Under the pieces are notes generated by a model. That model did no database searches and had not been told where the DNA came from. It saw nothing but the letters and a program-made list of their open reading frames with translations. A DNA stretch of 64,000 nt. Origin: Siphonodentalium dalli. Taxonomy: Eukaryota; Mollusca; Scaphopoda; Gadilida; Siphonodentaliidae. Location: positions 135,295,129 to 135,359,128 of the forward strand of contig CP136064.1 of assembly GCA_032622095.1 (NCBI GenBank). Reading direction: 5' to 3'. A program made the position numbers and the translations under genes. This document shows positions 1-10,826 of this stretch, one piece after another; positions within the stretch are counted from its first letter, which is position 1, and every line of letters starts with the position of its first letter.

Positions 1-346
1 TCAATTGAGCTCCATAAATAAAAAATTTAGTTGTTTGTCGCCATAAACTGGAAAGAATGCGATATCGATCCTGAATCTGGTTGCCGGCGTCAACACTGAA
101 TCGAATCTTTGAAGCTTTGCAGGGCCCTAATCAATGCATACGTAAAAAATGTATCTTTATAGTTGGCTGTGTTCCTGGTAAAATCGACTCGTCTATAGTA
201 TACTGTTTTCCTGGTGTGAATGACTTGTCAACTGTAGGCTGTGTTCAATGTATGGTCTGATGTGTTTAATATGATGTGAGATTTATTGGTATGTCGATAG
301 TATGGTTTATTTACATTTCTGTGTTCATTTGGAACATTCTGGTGTG

Positions 347-347
<1 letters not shown>
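1..347. other. No feature recognised
   Basis: AT-rich non-coding sequence. I see no coding potential, repeat boundary or RNA gene here. Confidence 0.5.

Positions 348-379
<32 letters not shown>
348..379 (+). repeat. Poly-C homopolymer of 32 bases
   Basis: An uninterrupted run of C from 348 to 379. Runs of this length are uncommon; others in this window are a 28-G run at 6386-6413 and 12-13 base G or C runs at 13.9, 15.8 and 16.2 kb. The true length is uncertain because homopolymers are error-prone. The short glycine-rich reading frame on the other strand is only a translation of this run. Confidence 0.9.
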
Positions 380-544
380 ATGCCTCGAAATTAGGTGACG
401 TTGGTAGAAAAGTTGCCATATCTCTGCAAATTTTTTAGATATCAAGCTAAGTTTTGCGTCATTGTGTATCGCATTCGATGCCTCTTTAATATACAGTATT
501 TCTTAAAACGTTTTTGTATCCGTCCGGCCTATTCATCTTATATT

Positions 545-1108
545 TAGTGTGGGTGACTGGGATTCAGAATTGGATCTCTGGGACATAATTCTTTCCCTCA
601 ATAATTCTTAAAACATCTTCTCAAGAACCATTTGCCATATTTAGCATATGTTTGGTATGGAGAGTCCTTGTGTGACTGGGATTCAGATTTGTTCAAATGG
701 GGTCACCGTGTCAAATAGGGGTGCAATCAGGGACATTACTCTCCCCCCATAGTAATTCTTAAAATGGCTCCTCGAGAGCCATCAGGCCTATTTACATGTA
801 GCTTACATGTAGTATGGAGGGTCCTTGTGTTACTTGGGACTGGGTTTACAAATGAGTTCGACCAGTCAAGAAATGAAGTTTGGCCTGAGGTATCAGTGTG
901 CAAAGGAATTTTACGAACTTGAGAGTGTGTTTGCTTCAGTTGGGAGAGAGCAGACTATGTGGGGATCAGGGCCATGCAGTTGAAAATTTCAAGGTGGACA
1001 CCCCACTGCTCAACAGAGACCTTCTAGCTACATCCCTCTTTTAAGTGATTCCCAGTCTTCTCAGTCTATAGTCTGGTAAGCGTCGCCACAGTCATTGACT
1101 GTCTTGTT
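545..1108 (+). mobile_element. 3' part of a hairpin repeat (family 2), with its 3' end
   Basis: Contains two or more degenerate copies of a core typified by 'GGTATGGAGGGTCCTTG' and 'TCAAATAGGGGC', the same core seen at 38.3-38.8, 43.5-43.8, 45.8-46.2 and 63.5-64.0 kb. It ends with the family's 3' end at 1088-1108: the hairpin ACAGTC-ATT-GACTGT followed by CTTGTT. The same end occurs at 39,274, 46,644 and 58,537. The 5' hairpin of this copy is not visible. Assignment to Helitron-like/pearl-like elements is inference. Confidence 0.6.
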
Positions 1109-1326
1109 GAGATACCCTGCACTTTTGAGCCTTCGAAAAAATCATGTTCTATGTTGTAAACCAACCTTTGGCACACACAGCATGGGTGTGCGATTTCTGT
1201 TCTGGATTGGCTGCTATAAAAAAATCCACATTTGTGGATTAGGCCTAAAAAAAGATAATTTTTTTCTGCTAATGTGCTGAAAAACATTAGGGATGGTGAG
1301 CAGCCAAAAACGTTTTATTGTATTAA

Positions 1327-1712
1327 AGGTACTCAATCCGATCAAACTCCTCTCAATTACTATTTCAATGGCTTCGGGGGTCAAACATATTTGATTCGAG
1401 TCGAGGAAGCCACCCATCAAAGCTCAGATTTATTAGATATCGATTTTAGAAATCTATTATTTTTCATTATCGGGAATACTTTCTGTCCCAGAAGTTTACT
1501 GAAAAAGCCGACCGACATACTCTCGATACTAAATTACATTGAACAAAATGTTGCTATACAACACATTTTGGGCAATTATATACGATAGTTCACAGTCGTT
1601 AGCATTATTTTTGGATAATTAATCGATTTTGATAACTAAAGTGACCTTTGATAAAATTTTGTTGTTGTTGGAATCTGTTGAGATGGGGACCCTCTGATCG
1701 GATTGAGTACCT
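1327..1712. mobile_element. TTAA-flanked MITE, copy A
   Basis: The element begins AGGTACTCAATCCGATC and ends with the reverse complement of that sequence. It is flanked on both sides by TTAA (1323-1326 and 1713-1716), so it has terminal inverted repeats of about 17 bp and a TTAA target duplication. TTAA duplications are the hallmark of piggyBac-type transposition. No transposase is encoded. Copy B lies 190 bp downstream, a 3' fragment lies at about 30,845-31,028, and a diverged relic at 6120-6360. Confidence 0.75.
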
Positions 1713-1905
1713 TTAATAAATAGTTTTATTTTTCTGTATTTTTAACAAAACTTGTATAATACTTGATAAGAGCCCACATTATGAACCTCTTAGTCTCAAG
1801 GTGATAGAGGCACAATAAACTCAGATTCAAAGTTACAGATGATTTAATGTTTACATTTACAAATTGCTATATGCCTATCAACCAGTCTTGAAACAGTCCT
1901 GTTAA

Positions 1906-2386
1906 AGGTACTCAATCCGAACAGAGGGTCCTCATCTCAACAGATTCCAACAACAACAATCCGATCAAAGGGTCCTATATTACTATTTCTTTGGCTTTGG
2001 GGTTAAAAAATATTTGATTCGAGTCGAGGAACCCATCAAACAAAGCTCAGAGTTGTTAGATATTGATTTTTGAAATTTGTTATGTTCTCGAGATAAGTAC
2101 TAATAATTGCCGTATATTTCGTATCCTGCTCGAGATGTGTACACCAAAACAATATTCAAACAGACAAGGATGGATAACTCTAAAATCAAGTGGTAATAAT
2201 AACGCAATTTTGACTGAGTTCTGGGCCAGAAAGTATTCCCGATAATGAAAAATAATAGATTTCTAAAATCGATATCTAACAAATCTGAGCTTTGATGGGT
2301 GACTTCCTCGACTCGAATCAAATATATTTTTACCCCCGAAGCCATTGAAATAGTAATTGAGAGGAGTTTTATCGGATTGAGTACCT
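1906..2386. mobile_element. TTAA-flanked MITE, copy B
   Basis: Has the same termini as the element at 1327-1712 (AGGTACTCAATCCG and its inverse) and TTAA on each side (1902-1905, 2387-2390). Its right half, from about 2230, is the inverted copy of the left half of copy A. This makes copy B a large imperfect palindrome. It is non-autonomous; the piggyBac-like assignment rests on the TTAA duplication. Confidence 0.75.
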
Positions 2387-2677
2387 TTAATATTTGCCAC
2401 ATGGCCTGGGCCCTGAACTATAGATTCCCAATAGCCGTGTTTTAACTTGCGGAGAACATTTCTTGGTAATTTCCTAGTCTTGTAAAGCGAGACTTGTGTT
2501 CTAACTTCTATAGTACTCGAGCAATTGTATTCTTCTAAATGACTTGCATTGTTTATTGGAATTTAACAATAGTCGATTACCCTTTGTTCACACCATACAT
2601 CATTGTGAACTGACTTATATGATATTCTCGGCGAGCCATCTGTAACTGGGATTCATTTCAGCAGCAAGCTGCTCGGT

Positions 2678-2976
2678 TTTTAGCTCACCTGAGATGAAGT
2701 CTCCGGTGGAGCTATAGTCATCACTCCTCGTCCGTTGTCCGTCAAGAATCATCTTCTCCAGAACCGTAAGACCGAATGGGTTCATATTTGTTGTGGATGT
2801 TCCCTAGGTGAATCACATTCAGATTTGTTCGAAGAGGTCACCCGGTCAAATAGTTGCGAAGCAAGGACCATAACTTTTTTCCACCATAGTAATTCTTACA
2901 GCGACTTCTCAAATTTCATTGGGCCGAATGGGTTCATATTTGGTACAAAGGGTCCTTGGGGGACTGGTTCAGATTT
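2678..2976 (+). mobile_element. 5' end of a family-2 hairpin repeat, interrupted
   Basis: Starts with a T run and a fold-back hairpin at 2682-2713 (AGCTCACC...GGTGGAGCT with a nested GAGA/TCTC stem). It then has the 'CATCACTCCTCGTCCGT' stretch and core sequence, and stops where the family-1 head begins at about 2977. The same head occurs at 42,786, 61,346 and 61,854. The family-1 element appears to have inserted into it. Confidence 0.65.
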
Positions 2977-3044
2977 ATTTTTATGTTTACCCATACCATG
3001 TATGGTAAACATAGTGTCGTTGTCCGGATTGACCACTCGTCGTT

Positions 3045-3099
3045 CGTCCGTCTGTCCGTCCGTCCGTCTGTCTGTCCGTCCGTCCGTCTGTCCGTCCGT
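3045..3099 (+). repeat. GTCC/GTCT tetranucleotide microsatellite
   Basis: An imperfect array of GTCC and GTCT units inside the family-1 element, directly after the head hairpin and the 'GACCACTCGTCG' stretch. Shorter versions follow the heads at 6607, 10,831, 11,179, 54,956 and 61,021. The reverse complement of CCGT is ACGG, the microsatellite reported in pearl elements. Confidence 0.85.
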
Positions 3100-3114
3100 A
3101 GACACTTTACGTGT

Positions 3115-3720
3115 AATGCGATAACTCAAACATTTTCTACCTTATCAAAACCAAATTTTGTATATGGGGTTTTCAGCCCAAAATACAGATCGAGTTCGAA
3201 TATGGGTTTGATCCGACTTTTTTTTACAGAGTTATGGAACTTTTTCGACTTAGAATTCACGCATTCTGCCATAACTCAAACATTTTTTATCTGATCGGAA
3301 CCAAATTTGGTATGTGAGTTTCTCGGCCCAAAATACAGACCGAGTACGAATATGGGTTTGATCCGAGTTTTTTTTACAGAGTTATGGCCCTTTTTTGACT
3401 TAGAATTCATGAATTCTGACTTAACTCAAACATTTTTTATCTGATTGTAACCAAATATGGTATATGAGGTTCTCAGACCAACATACTGATTGAGTTCGAA
3501 TATGGGTTTGATCGGATGTTTTTTAATGGAGTTATGGTCCTTTGACATATAGTTCACACATACTTCGATAAAGCAACCATTTTTCATCTGATAGGAGCCA
3601 AATTTGGTATATGAGTTTCTCAACTCAAAATACAGAACGAGTTTGAATATGGGTTAGATCCAATTTGTTATACCAGAGATATGGCCCTTTTTCAACTAAG
3701 AATTATCCAATTATAACCCA
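3115..3720 (+). repeat. Tandem ~150-bp core units of family 1
   Basis: The word GTTATGG recurs at 3231, 3381 and 3531, and a variant near 3678, giving a 150-bp period. Each unit carries 'ATAACTCAAACATTTT', 'CCAAATTTGGTAT', 'CGAATATGGGTTTGATC' and 'GAGTTATGGCCC'. Long minus-strand reading frames in these units translate the repeat and are not genes. Confidence 0.85.
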
Positions 3721-4336
3721 AGTAACTTACAATTAATGAATACCTCAGCCTCACAGCTTCTCTGTGAGAGAGATAAAAAGACATGGTTTATTGAGAGTTA
3801 TTTATAGCCCTCATATGTTCCCTCTGTATAAGAGACACAAATTAGTGAATTATTGGATAAATTGATTTAGCTATCTTATTAACCACAACTTAATGTGAAT
3901 TTATTTAACTAGACCAATGGAGCTCTCTAAGTCCTTGGATGATGGGACTACATTGGATCAAACAGGGCAGAGATAGGTGATTTAACCCCTTTTACCCATT
4001 CCATGTCTTTTAACCTTTTCCATTAAATAAATAATTATATTATTTTGATATCTCACATGGCAATTTGCAACAACATGAATAGAACTGCTTATACTATGAT
4101 AGTGGTGACAGGCTCTAGAGTTTAGACGTTATATTAACCCTTCTATATTGACTCATACATTCCAATAATTTGTGTTATTACTGGTTATTATGTACATTTG
4201 CCATATACTACTTCATATCATAACAGTATACTCTATAATTCAACATTAAAAGATTATGATTCTGATTATAACAATTTACTATCGCCAAGGGATGGGTTAA
4301 ACATCTGCCGATCGTGATCGGCCTCTCGTTGGTTAA

Positions 4337-4665
4337 CCTCTTCGCTGCTAAATGACGTTATGACGTCGTGTGCTGGGCTGTTGACGTTATTGCCATTTTC
4401 CAGTGGGAAAATATAACGGGAATATCACAAGAACCATAAAACTGACCCAGTTGAAAGGCTATTATCGTTCACAATCGTGGAACATCATACACTGTTTGAA
4501 ACTTTGAGATACAGTTATTCCGATGCACAAATCGCTGAGTTCCAGTTATGTATAGTGGCCTACTGCTAGTGTGCTGAAGTAGGTCCGTAGTACCTACGGA
4601 CCATATAGCACAGGGCGGGCACTTTCACGTCCATAATAGTTACGGACATCATAGCAGCGAAGAGG
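4337..4665. mobile_element. TTAA-flanked piggyBac-like MITE
   Basis: Begins CCTCTTCGCTGCTA and ends TAGCAGCGAAGAGG, a perfect 14-bp inverted terminal repeat. TTAA lies on both sides (4333-4336 and 4666-4669). It is 329 bp long with no coding capacity. An internal hairpin GTCCGTAG-TAC-CTACGGAC lies near 4583-4602. It sits two bases after the 3' end of the family-1 element. Confidence 0.85.
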
Positions 4666-4669
4666 TTAA

Positions 4670-5056
4670 ATTCCGATTTTTGGAATTTTCAGGGCGACCT
4701 TGCTCAATTTAACAAAACAAAAAATTATTTTTTAAACATGTTATAAAATTTGAAAAAAAGTGACACCATTATAACATCTGCAGAGTTATGAACTTTACTC
4801 TTTAATGAAATTATAGAACATTCCATTACCACCCCCCTCCCACATGGTCCAGACCCACCCCACCCTGCCATCAACCAACATCCCTTACAACCCATATCAT
4901 CTCCCAATTTAATACCTCTTCTCATCACAGAAGCAGATGTATCTTTGCAAAGACACAGGTCATTAATTTAGATTAAAATAATAGATGTCATCTGACAGGC
5001 TTGTATAAACATAACTGCTAGCAAATTAAAAAATAAACTGCTGTTCCCAAGGTTAG
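4670..5056. other. No feature recognised
   Basis: AT-rich non-coding sequence between the TTAA element and the next family-2-like repeat. I see no coding potential or clear repeat boundary. Confidence 0.4.
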
Positions 5057-5815
5057 GTGATGGCTGATGGGAATTGGTTTCCCTGTCATACAATGGTACT
5101 GACTACTGTGAATGGCTTAGATTTCTTCAAGTCTGGAAGTAGTGTGTCTGACATTTGCAGAATGAGGTCCACAGAGGGTGAATTTAGTGTTGCTACCCCG
5201 TACAGCAGGCTAGCATCACTAAATACACCCTCAAGGGACCTAATTCTGCTTTATAGGCCTCATCTTCTGGGAAGTATCCTGAGTATCAAATTGAAATTTT
5301 GTTTAGTTGCTTTTTGACTTTTTCACACCTGTTCAGTTTCAATGTTCCCCTAATTTGCAGAAGATAAAATGCATAATTGAGGTGTACATCACCAACTTCA
5401 ACTGTACAACTTCAATCTGTTCCTAGGTTTTTATTGGCCGTTGAGGCCTAATCAGACTGAGGATGAATTCGGTGATGCTAGCCAGCCTTGCGGAATAGTG
5501 TCCTTAAATTCTGCAAATGTCAGACACACTAAATTCAAGCTTGGCTGTTTCATATTATTTTCTTGTGGTATGGATGTCTTCTTGAAAAATGGTAAGGGCT
5601 TGGAGATTTGTCAGTGGTGTGCATTTAGAAATTTCAAGGTGAAGAGCCCTGGTCATCTGAGAACCTCCAGCTATGTCCATGTTTATAACTACATGTCCCG
5701 TACTTGTCTTAAGTGATTTTGTCAAGTACTGACTGTTGTAGTCTTCAGAGTCCCAGTCTTCTCGGTTTTTACAGTCTGGTGAGCGACCGACAGTCATTGA
5801 CTGTGTTTTTAAAAA
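5057..5815 (+). mobile_element. Diverged family-2 relative with GAGGTCCC fold-back and 3' end
   Basis: Contains the fold-back block (about 5150-5255) in which 'CAGAATGAGGTCC' and 'GAGGGTGAATTTAG' are mirrored by their inverse. The same block is tandemly amplified at 36.6-38.3 kb and occurs at 44.4 and 62.9-63.3 kb. The segment ends at about 5790-5815 with ACAGTCATTGACTGT, the family-2 terminal hairpin, although the following CTTGTT is altered. Confidence 0.5.
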
Positions 5816-6119
5816 ACAATTAAAAAAAAGTTTAGGCATCGGCAGTTTAAAATAGCATATTAGTGGAAACACATTTTTTTAGGCCTTATTGACCCAAACA
5901 TTGAATAAATCTAAAAACTTGCAAATCAAAACTGATATTCACCCACGATCTATAAAAATATTATTTTCTGGAAGGGGATATCCATAATAGTGGGTTATTG
6001 ACAGCTGTTACAGAATTCTGCTTACTAAACAGTCATTTCTCAGCTGAGAGAAAATGTAGAAAAACGACAAACTTTTCATTATTTTTCTGACCAACAAATG
6101 CCAATAACCGGCCAGAATT

Positions 6120-6370
6120 TAAAGATGCATAATCCGAATTAAGGCTCGCAAATTATTATTTCCTTGTCTTCAGGGTAAAAATATTTGATTAAAAGTTGAA
6201 GAACCCACCTATCAAAGCTCAGAGTGATCAGATATCGATGTTTGAAATCTATTATTTTTCACCAAGTGCTGATAATTTTAAGTGGCCCAATAAACAGACG
6301 ACAAAAAGACGGTCTTGGACCAAATTGCAGATGAAGATGGATAATTATAAAATCAAGTGGCTTTTTGTCC
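6120..6370. mobile_element. Diverged relic of the TTAA-flanked MITE A/B family
   Basis: Shares 'AATATTTGATT', 'CATCAAAGCTCAGA', 'AGATATCGAT' and 'AAATCTATTATTTTTCA' in order with 1390-1480. The terminal inverted repeats are degraded. It is broken on the right by a different repeat head and the G run. Confidence 0.45.
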
Positions 6371-6385
6371 CCCAAACAAAATTTC

Positions 6386-6413
6386 GGGGGGGGGGGGGGG
6401 GGGGGGGGGGGGG
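6386..6413 (+). repeat. Poly-G homopolymer of 28 bases
   Basis: The G run sits in what looks like the right arm of a head hairpin: a CCCCC run lies about 16 bases upstream (6369-6373). A comparable head at 31,798-31,826 pairs GTCCC with GGGGGAC. The run may therefore be an expanded hairpin arm. Confidence 0.85.
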
Positions 6414-7740
6414 CTATTAAAATAGCTGGTGTTCGTCCGTCTGTCCGTCCGTGCATGTGTGTCCGGAAATGGTTTCCGGATGATAACTTTAGTTTCGGTT
6501 ATTAGATCAAAAGCAAATTTCATAGGTGAGTTTATCAGTCCAAAATACAGGTCAAGTTCGAATATGGGTTTGCTCCGCCCATGTTTGCGAGAGTTATGGC
6601 CCTTTTTATGTGTACCCATGTATGGTACACATAATGCCGACGTCTGGATCAACCATCCGTCGTTCGTCCGTCTGACCGTAGACACTTGCTATCCGATTCG
6701 ATTACTCGAATATTTTTATCGGATCCTGTTCAAATTTTATGTGCATGTTTGTGATGACACACCCTCACATGTATAGTTTTTGGTATCGATTGGTTGATCA
6801 GTTTAGAAATTATTAACACTTTGCATCCACACATAGGCATGACCTATCCAATGCTAAGTATTTTTTGTCCGATTGTGTTCATATTTGATATGTAGGTTTA
6901 TAATGACACACCCCTCACCTGTATAGTTTTTGGTATCAATTGGTTGATCAGTTTAGAAAATAATTAACCCTGCACACAAATGCTATCTGATGCATCTAAG
7001 TCAAACAATTTTCTTCTGATCTGCCTCATATTTCTTACCTAGGTCTTTCTTAGCACGTTCTTCATCTGTATTGATTTTGGTTACCGTATTGTCTTTTTAA
7101 CCCTTTCCACTCTTGTTTTTAAATAGAATTCATCCAAGTCAGGATGACTCAAACATTTTTCATCTGATCGACACCAAATTTGGTATATGAATTTCTGACC
7201 CCTAAAAACAGATCAAGTTCGAATATGGGTTTCATCTGATATATTTTAACAGAGTTATGACCCTTTATAATTCATACCTGTTTGCCATGCACTGTGAAAG
7301 TTTTAAGAGAAAATGACCCAACTGAGCACTGTGTTATTGAATGAGACAATTTATAGCCATGGACACCTGATACCACTGGTGCCTTGCAGACCTGTTTATC
7401 ATCTGTCAAACTGTGATTGATGACTCTTTATTCCAGTTTAGAAGTTACTAACACTTTGCATCTGCACATAGGCATGAGCTATCCGATGCTGTAACCAAAG
7501 TCTTTTTTGTCCGATTGTGTTCATATTTGATATGTAGGTTTATGATGACACACACCTCACCTGTATATCGATTGGTTGATTGGTTTAGAAATATTTAACC
7601 CTTTCACAGACTGCCATCCAAAGCAATAAGTAAAATATGTTTCTTCTGATTTATCTCATATTTCTTACGGTACTTAGGTTTTCCTTAGCATTCTCTTCAT
7701 CTGTATGAATTTTGGTTTTAATTAGTTAACCCTTATACTC
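6414..7740 (+). mobile_element. Family-1-type repeat with internal tandem units, no recognisable tail
   Basis: Starts with GTCC microsatellite sequence and a core unit, then a family-1 head hairpin at 6607-6633. Several copies of a unit follow, carrying 'GTCCGATTGTGTTCATATTTGATATG' split by variation and 'CACACCCCTCACCTGTATAG' (about 6860-6960 and 7490-7600). The same units occur at 49.1-49.3, 50.2-50.4 and 61.2-61.3 kb. No 3' hairpin was found, so this copy is truncated or nested. Confidence 0.5.
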
Positions 7741-8172
7741 TTGAACCAGGGTTATTAATGAACACTATTTGATAGTGTTATACATTAATTAGGTGTGATG
7801 TCCTGTATGAAGATTTTATTGTAATAGTTGCATTTAATATAATGTTATCAATAAATTATCATGTGAATATCCAATATGCAAAGTTGAGACTACATTTGTT
7901 TTACATATAACTAGGCCCAAAGCCATATGGTGGAGTGGTGGACAACTCTATTAGAAATATAATGATAACATTCCCTCTTGGCCAGTGATAGTTGGAGACA
8001 GACAAATAACACTGGGATAATTGTTTATCAATTAAATTAACAAGCCAATAATGGAGCTGTACTCTGAGAAGCTAACCTCAGTGTCAGCATCTGGGTTGTG
8101 TGCAGTGTTTGTTTATTTTTATAAAGTCTCACATTCCTATAATATGATCTCACACCTCACTACTGCACATAG
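7741..8172. other. No feature recognised
   Basis: AT-rich non-coding sequence up to the hAT target duplication. I see no coding potential or repeat boundary. Confidence 0.4.
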
Positions 8173-8180
8173 GTATCTGG

Positions 8181-9356
8181 TAGGGTCCTGCGAATATTCG
8201 ATATTCGATTCGAGATTCGATTCGAAAGTCAAATTCGATTCGAAATTTCCAACTCGAAATTTTGAATATACACTGGCAAAAAAGTAAGCTGTTTACGGAC
8301 AAGTGAACACGTCGACCTTCGCTGTTTGTGTGCCATATAATTCCCGAAAATTATGAATATATGCACCTTATAATTCTTATTGTACATCGCGAATGTTCGC
8401 ATGCTATTAAATATAAGTATAGCCAGTAATTAGCCACTATATAGGACGACTAAATACATCTGAATTCTAGCTTTGAACATGGTAGCCAAAAGCTCAGAGA
8501 TCGCCGATGGACCGACGATACGCGTACATTATAATAGCGATGAGACTGAGCAATCGCTAGCGTTCTGTAATATCGCTGAGAATGTAAACAGCATGTGCTC
8601 CCGGTGTCGAAGAGTGCGTGTGGTGGTGTTTTCTTTTGAAGTTGACTTTCAGTTTCGGAGTGTTCCTTGAAACTTGACAATTTGTCGTCCGTTATTCATG
8701 TTTATTTTAAACATGATAAAAGCTGCATGTAGTGCAGGAACTTACACGTGTGATGAATGCAACGTGGTATATAAATCGCAAGCGTCTGAGACAACAAGAC
8801 ATCTAATCATCCAGCACTACATAAACAGGCTAACCTGCGACTGTTGTTGCATCTTCAAGTTTTTAGTATGTCCGTTATTTAGTTGAAATACCACCGTTTT
8901 GTCCCCATGGATTGCTGAAAAACAGCAGGGTACGAATTGGTCAGGGTACGAGTTGACTGACCCCCGTAAAAACGGGTGTTTCCGAGTGTCGATTTGCAAT
9001 TTTGCATGTACATGCAAACTCTACAAATTGCGCGTGATTTTAATTCCGATAATCCGTTTAGTGGTTATATATCTAATCGTCGTTGCGACCGCATGGATGT
9101 TTTAATCTGTTTTTGTTTTCTCTCGACAATTCTCAATTGAAGTTAATAGTATCGGGACCGACGGTTGATCGCCAAACAAGTTATGATGGAACTTCATGGA
9201 AGTTCATAGAACGTTTCTCAAATCGTCTAATCATTGACATTAAATGCCTAATTGAGATTGCAACACACAGGTATGATTCGATTCGATATTCGATTCGATT
9301 ACGTAGACTCGATTCGATATTCGCTTCGATTAAAATCTCCAATTCGCAGGACCCTA
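8181..9356. mobile_element. hAT-like DNA transposon with perfect 8-bp target duplication
   Basis: The left terminus TAGGGTCCTGCGAAT is the exact inverse of the right terminus ending at 9356. The 8-bp duplication GTATCTGG flanks it at 8173-8180 and 9357-9364. Subterminal ATTCGATTCGA-type repeats lie in both ends, which is typical of hAT elements, and an 8-bp duplication is diagnostic for hAT. At 1,176 bp it is too short to encode a hAT transposase (usually over 600 residues), so it is non-autonomous. It retains one zinc-finger-like coding piece at about 8737-8830. Confidence 0.9.
8737..8830 (+). pseudogene. BED/C2H2-like zinc-finger coding fragment inside the hAT element
   Basis: Translated in the frame of 8674, this piece reads TYTCDECNVVYKSQ and then a His-x4-His (TTRHLIIQHY). 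That is a C-x2-C...H-x4-H pattern compatible with the BED finger at the N-terminus of hAT transposases. A possible splice acceptor (GCAG) precedes it at about 8733-8736. No downstream transposase catalytic domain is present. It resembles the finger at 14,570-14,640 in another hAT-like element (both share C-N-V-V-Y). Whether it is expressed is unknown. Confidence 0.45.
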
Positions 9357-9630
9357 GTATCTGGTGCCTGCTGTCTATAGACTTGTATCTCTCCGGTGAT
9401 AACCTATCAAAGAAATATTCAAGTGACATACCTGGTAGAGTCCCCTAATTTTATAGAGTTAAAATTATTAGCCCTGGTCATCAATTGTAATGGCTATATT
9501 ATATTGTTCATTTATTCATTGTATTATGTCTCCAGGTTTCTCCTCCTTCACTTGCATGGATTTTTGTTGTTAACTCGTTTGGGACGTGATTCTTTTGAGA
9601 AAACATTACTCACAGACGAGATTGTTTACA
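9357..9630. other. No feature recognised
   Basis: Short non-coding stretch between the hAT element and a tandem duplication. Nothing recognised. Confidence 0.4.
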
Positions 9631-10345
9631 GAAATGCTTACTTTTATATAATTTTATAGCAATTTATGCGTTTATTCAATGTTGGGTCAGACCATTTGCC
9701 ATGGCAGAATTCTCCGCGTGACAACTCATAATATATGGGTGTGCATCTGTAGTCTATAAATCTTCTAGGAATTTTGGGTAGATACCACCAAATTGCGACC
9801 GGTTGCCATAGCAACATATTTTCGGAAATCTATGATTTTGGGGGCTGTAATTTCTCTATATGACGATATGTTTGCGATATTTTGAATCAAATATAAATGG
9901 TTTCCAAGTTAAATGATCCAGGAATATTTTGCCAACATCTAGAACTAACCTTTCTCGAAAATCACCCATCACCGACAGAGGGCGCCATTCAAAATGGCCA
10001 CCAAACCCCCGTTTTCTAACGTTAAAATGCTTACTTTTATATCATTTTATAGCAATGTATGCGTTAATTTAATGCTGGCCAGACTATTTGTCATGACATA
10101 ATTCTCCACGTGACAACTCATAATATATGGGTGATCATCCGTGGTCTATAAATCTTCCAAAATTTTTGGGTAGATACATGTACCACCAACTTGCGACCGG
10201 TTGACATGGCAACCGTTTTTCGGAAAATTATGCGTTTGGGGGCTGTAATTTCGTATACGAGATGTCTGCATGCGACATTTTGAATCAAATGTAATTAATT
10301 TCCAAAAAATATGATCCAGGAATATACTTAAATTGCTCCCGCTTC
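9631..10345 (+). repeat. Two-copy direct duplication, period about 393 bp
   Basis: Copy 1 (about 9631-10,015) and copy 2 (about 10,024-10,345) share 'AATGCTTACTTTTATAT', 'GTGACAACTCATAATATATG' and 'TTTTTGGGTAGATAC' in the same order. Divergence is visible between the copies. No protein is encoded. The family is not recognised. Confidence 0.8.
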
Positions 10346-10616
10346 TATTTCCTTCCGCTGAAGGAGTCAAGATTCACCTGCCATGGTGATTACCAACCGA
10401 AAACTTGTCTACGCGTCTACGGCTTAGGCTACTGGGCGCCGACATTTTGGAACAATGACGTCACGAATCACGTCACGCGACCCCCACGTGACGCCAAAAT
10501 TAGGTTACATCTTCCTGGACCCCTCACTGAGTGATCGGCCTATATTGAATACATGCTACTATGCTCAAAACATTTAATTATAAAAGATTCATGCGATGAT
10601 AACAAGTGCATGAAGT

Positions 10617-10683
10617 GGGAAACGGATATATCCGTTTCCCGTCCTGTAGGTAATGTTTTGGGAAACGGATATATCCGTTTCCC
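10617..10683. repeat. Two identical 24-bp perfect palindromes
   Basis: The same 24-bp palindrome, GGGAAACGGATA followed by its exact reverse complement, occurs at 10,617-10,640 and 10,660-10,683. Both are followed by GTCCT. Spacing is 43 bp. It may be the end of an unrecognised transposable element. Confidence 0.8.
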
Positions 10684-10826
10684 GTCCTAAACGAGTTAAA
10701 AATTAACCCTTCAACATTCCTGATATTTTAACAGAAATACTTGTTTTCTGATATACTAGTATCTCATTTTATGTTGGATTATTTTGACACACTCTTTGCC
10801 CCTATTGAATGATTCATTTATTTTGA

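Larger units (their letters stand above)
2977..4330 (+). mobile_element. Complete family-1 hairpin element (Helitron/pearl-like)
   Basis: The 5' end is a hairpin at 2982-3013 (TATGTTTACC...GGTAAACATA). Next comes a GTCC/GTCT microsatellite (3045-3099), then four tandem ~150-bp core units to about 3720, then unique AT-rich sequence. The 3' end is GCCGATCGTGATCGGC (4307-4322) followed by CTCTCGTT. The head and tail recur as a pair at 11,179-11,495, 48,814-51,096 and 54,956-57,118, which defines the element. No protein is encoded. The layout matches what is described for bivalve pearl elements (non-autonomous Helitron relatives), but that assignment is inference. Confidence 0.75.

Noticed and set aside
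3426-3623. Minus-strand open frames with recurring 'IKPIFEL' peptides (also at 6353, 11,462, 55,073) as a gene family
   Set aside because: They coincide exactly with the ~150-bp core repeats and translate the repeat; frames differ and there is no domain.
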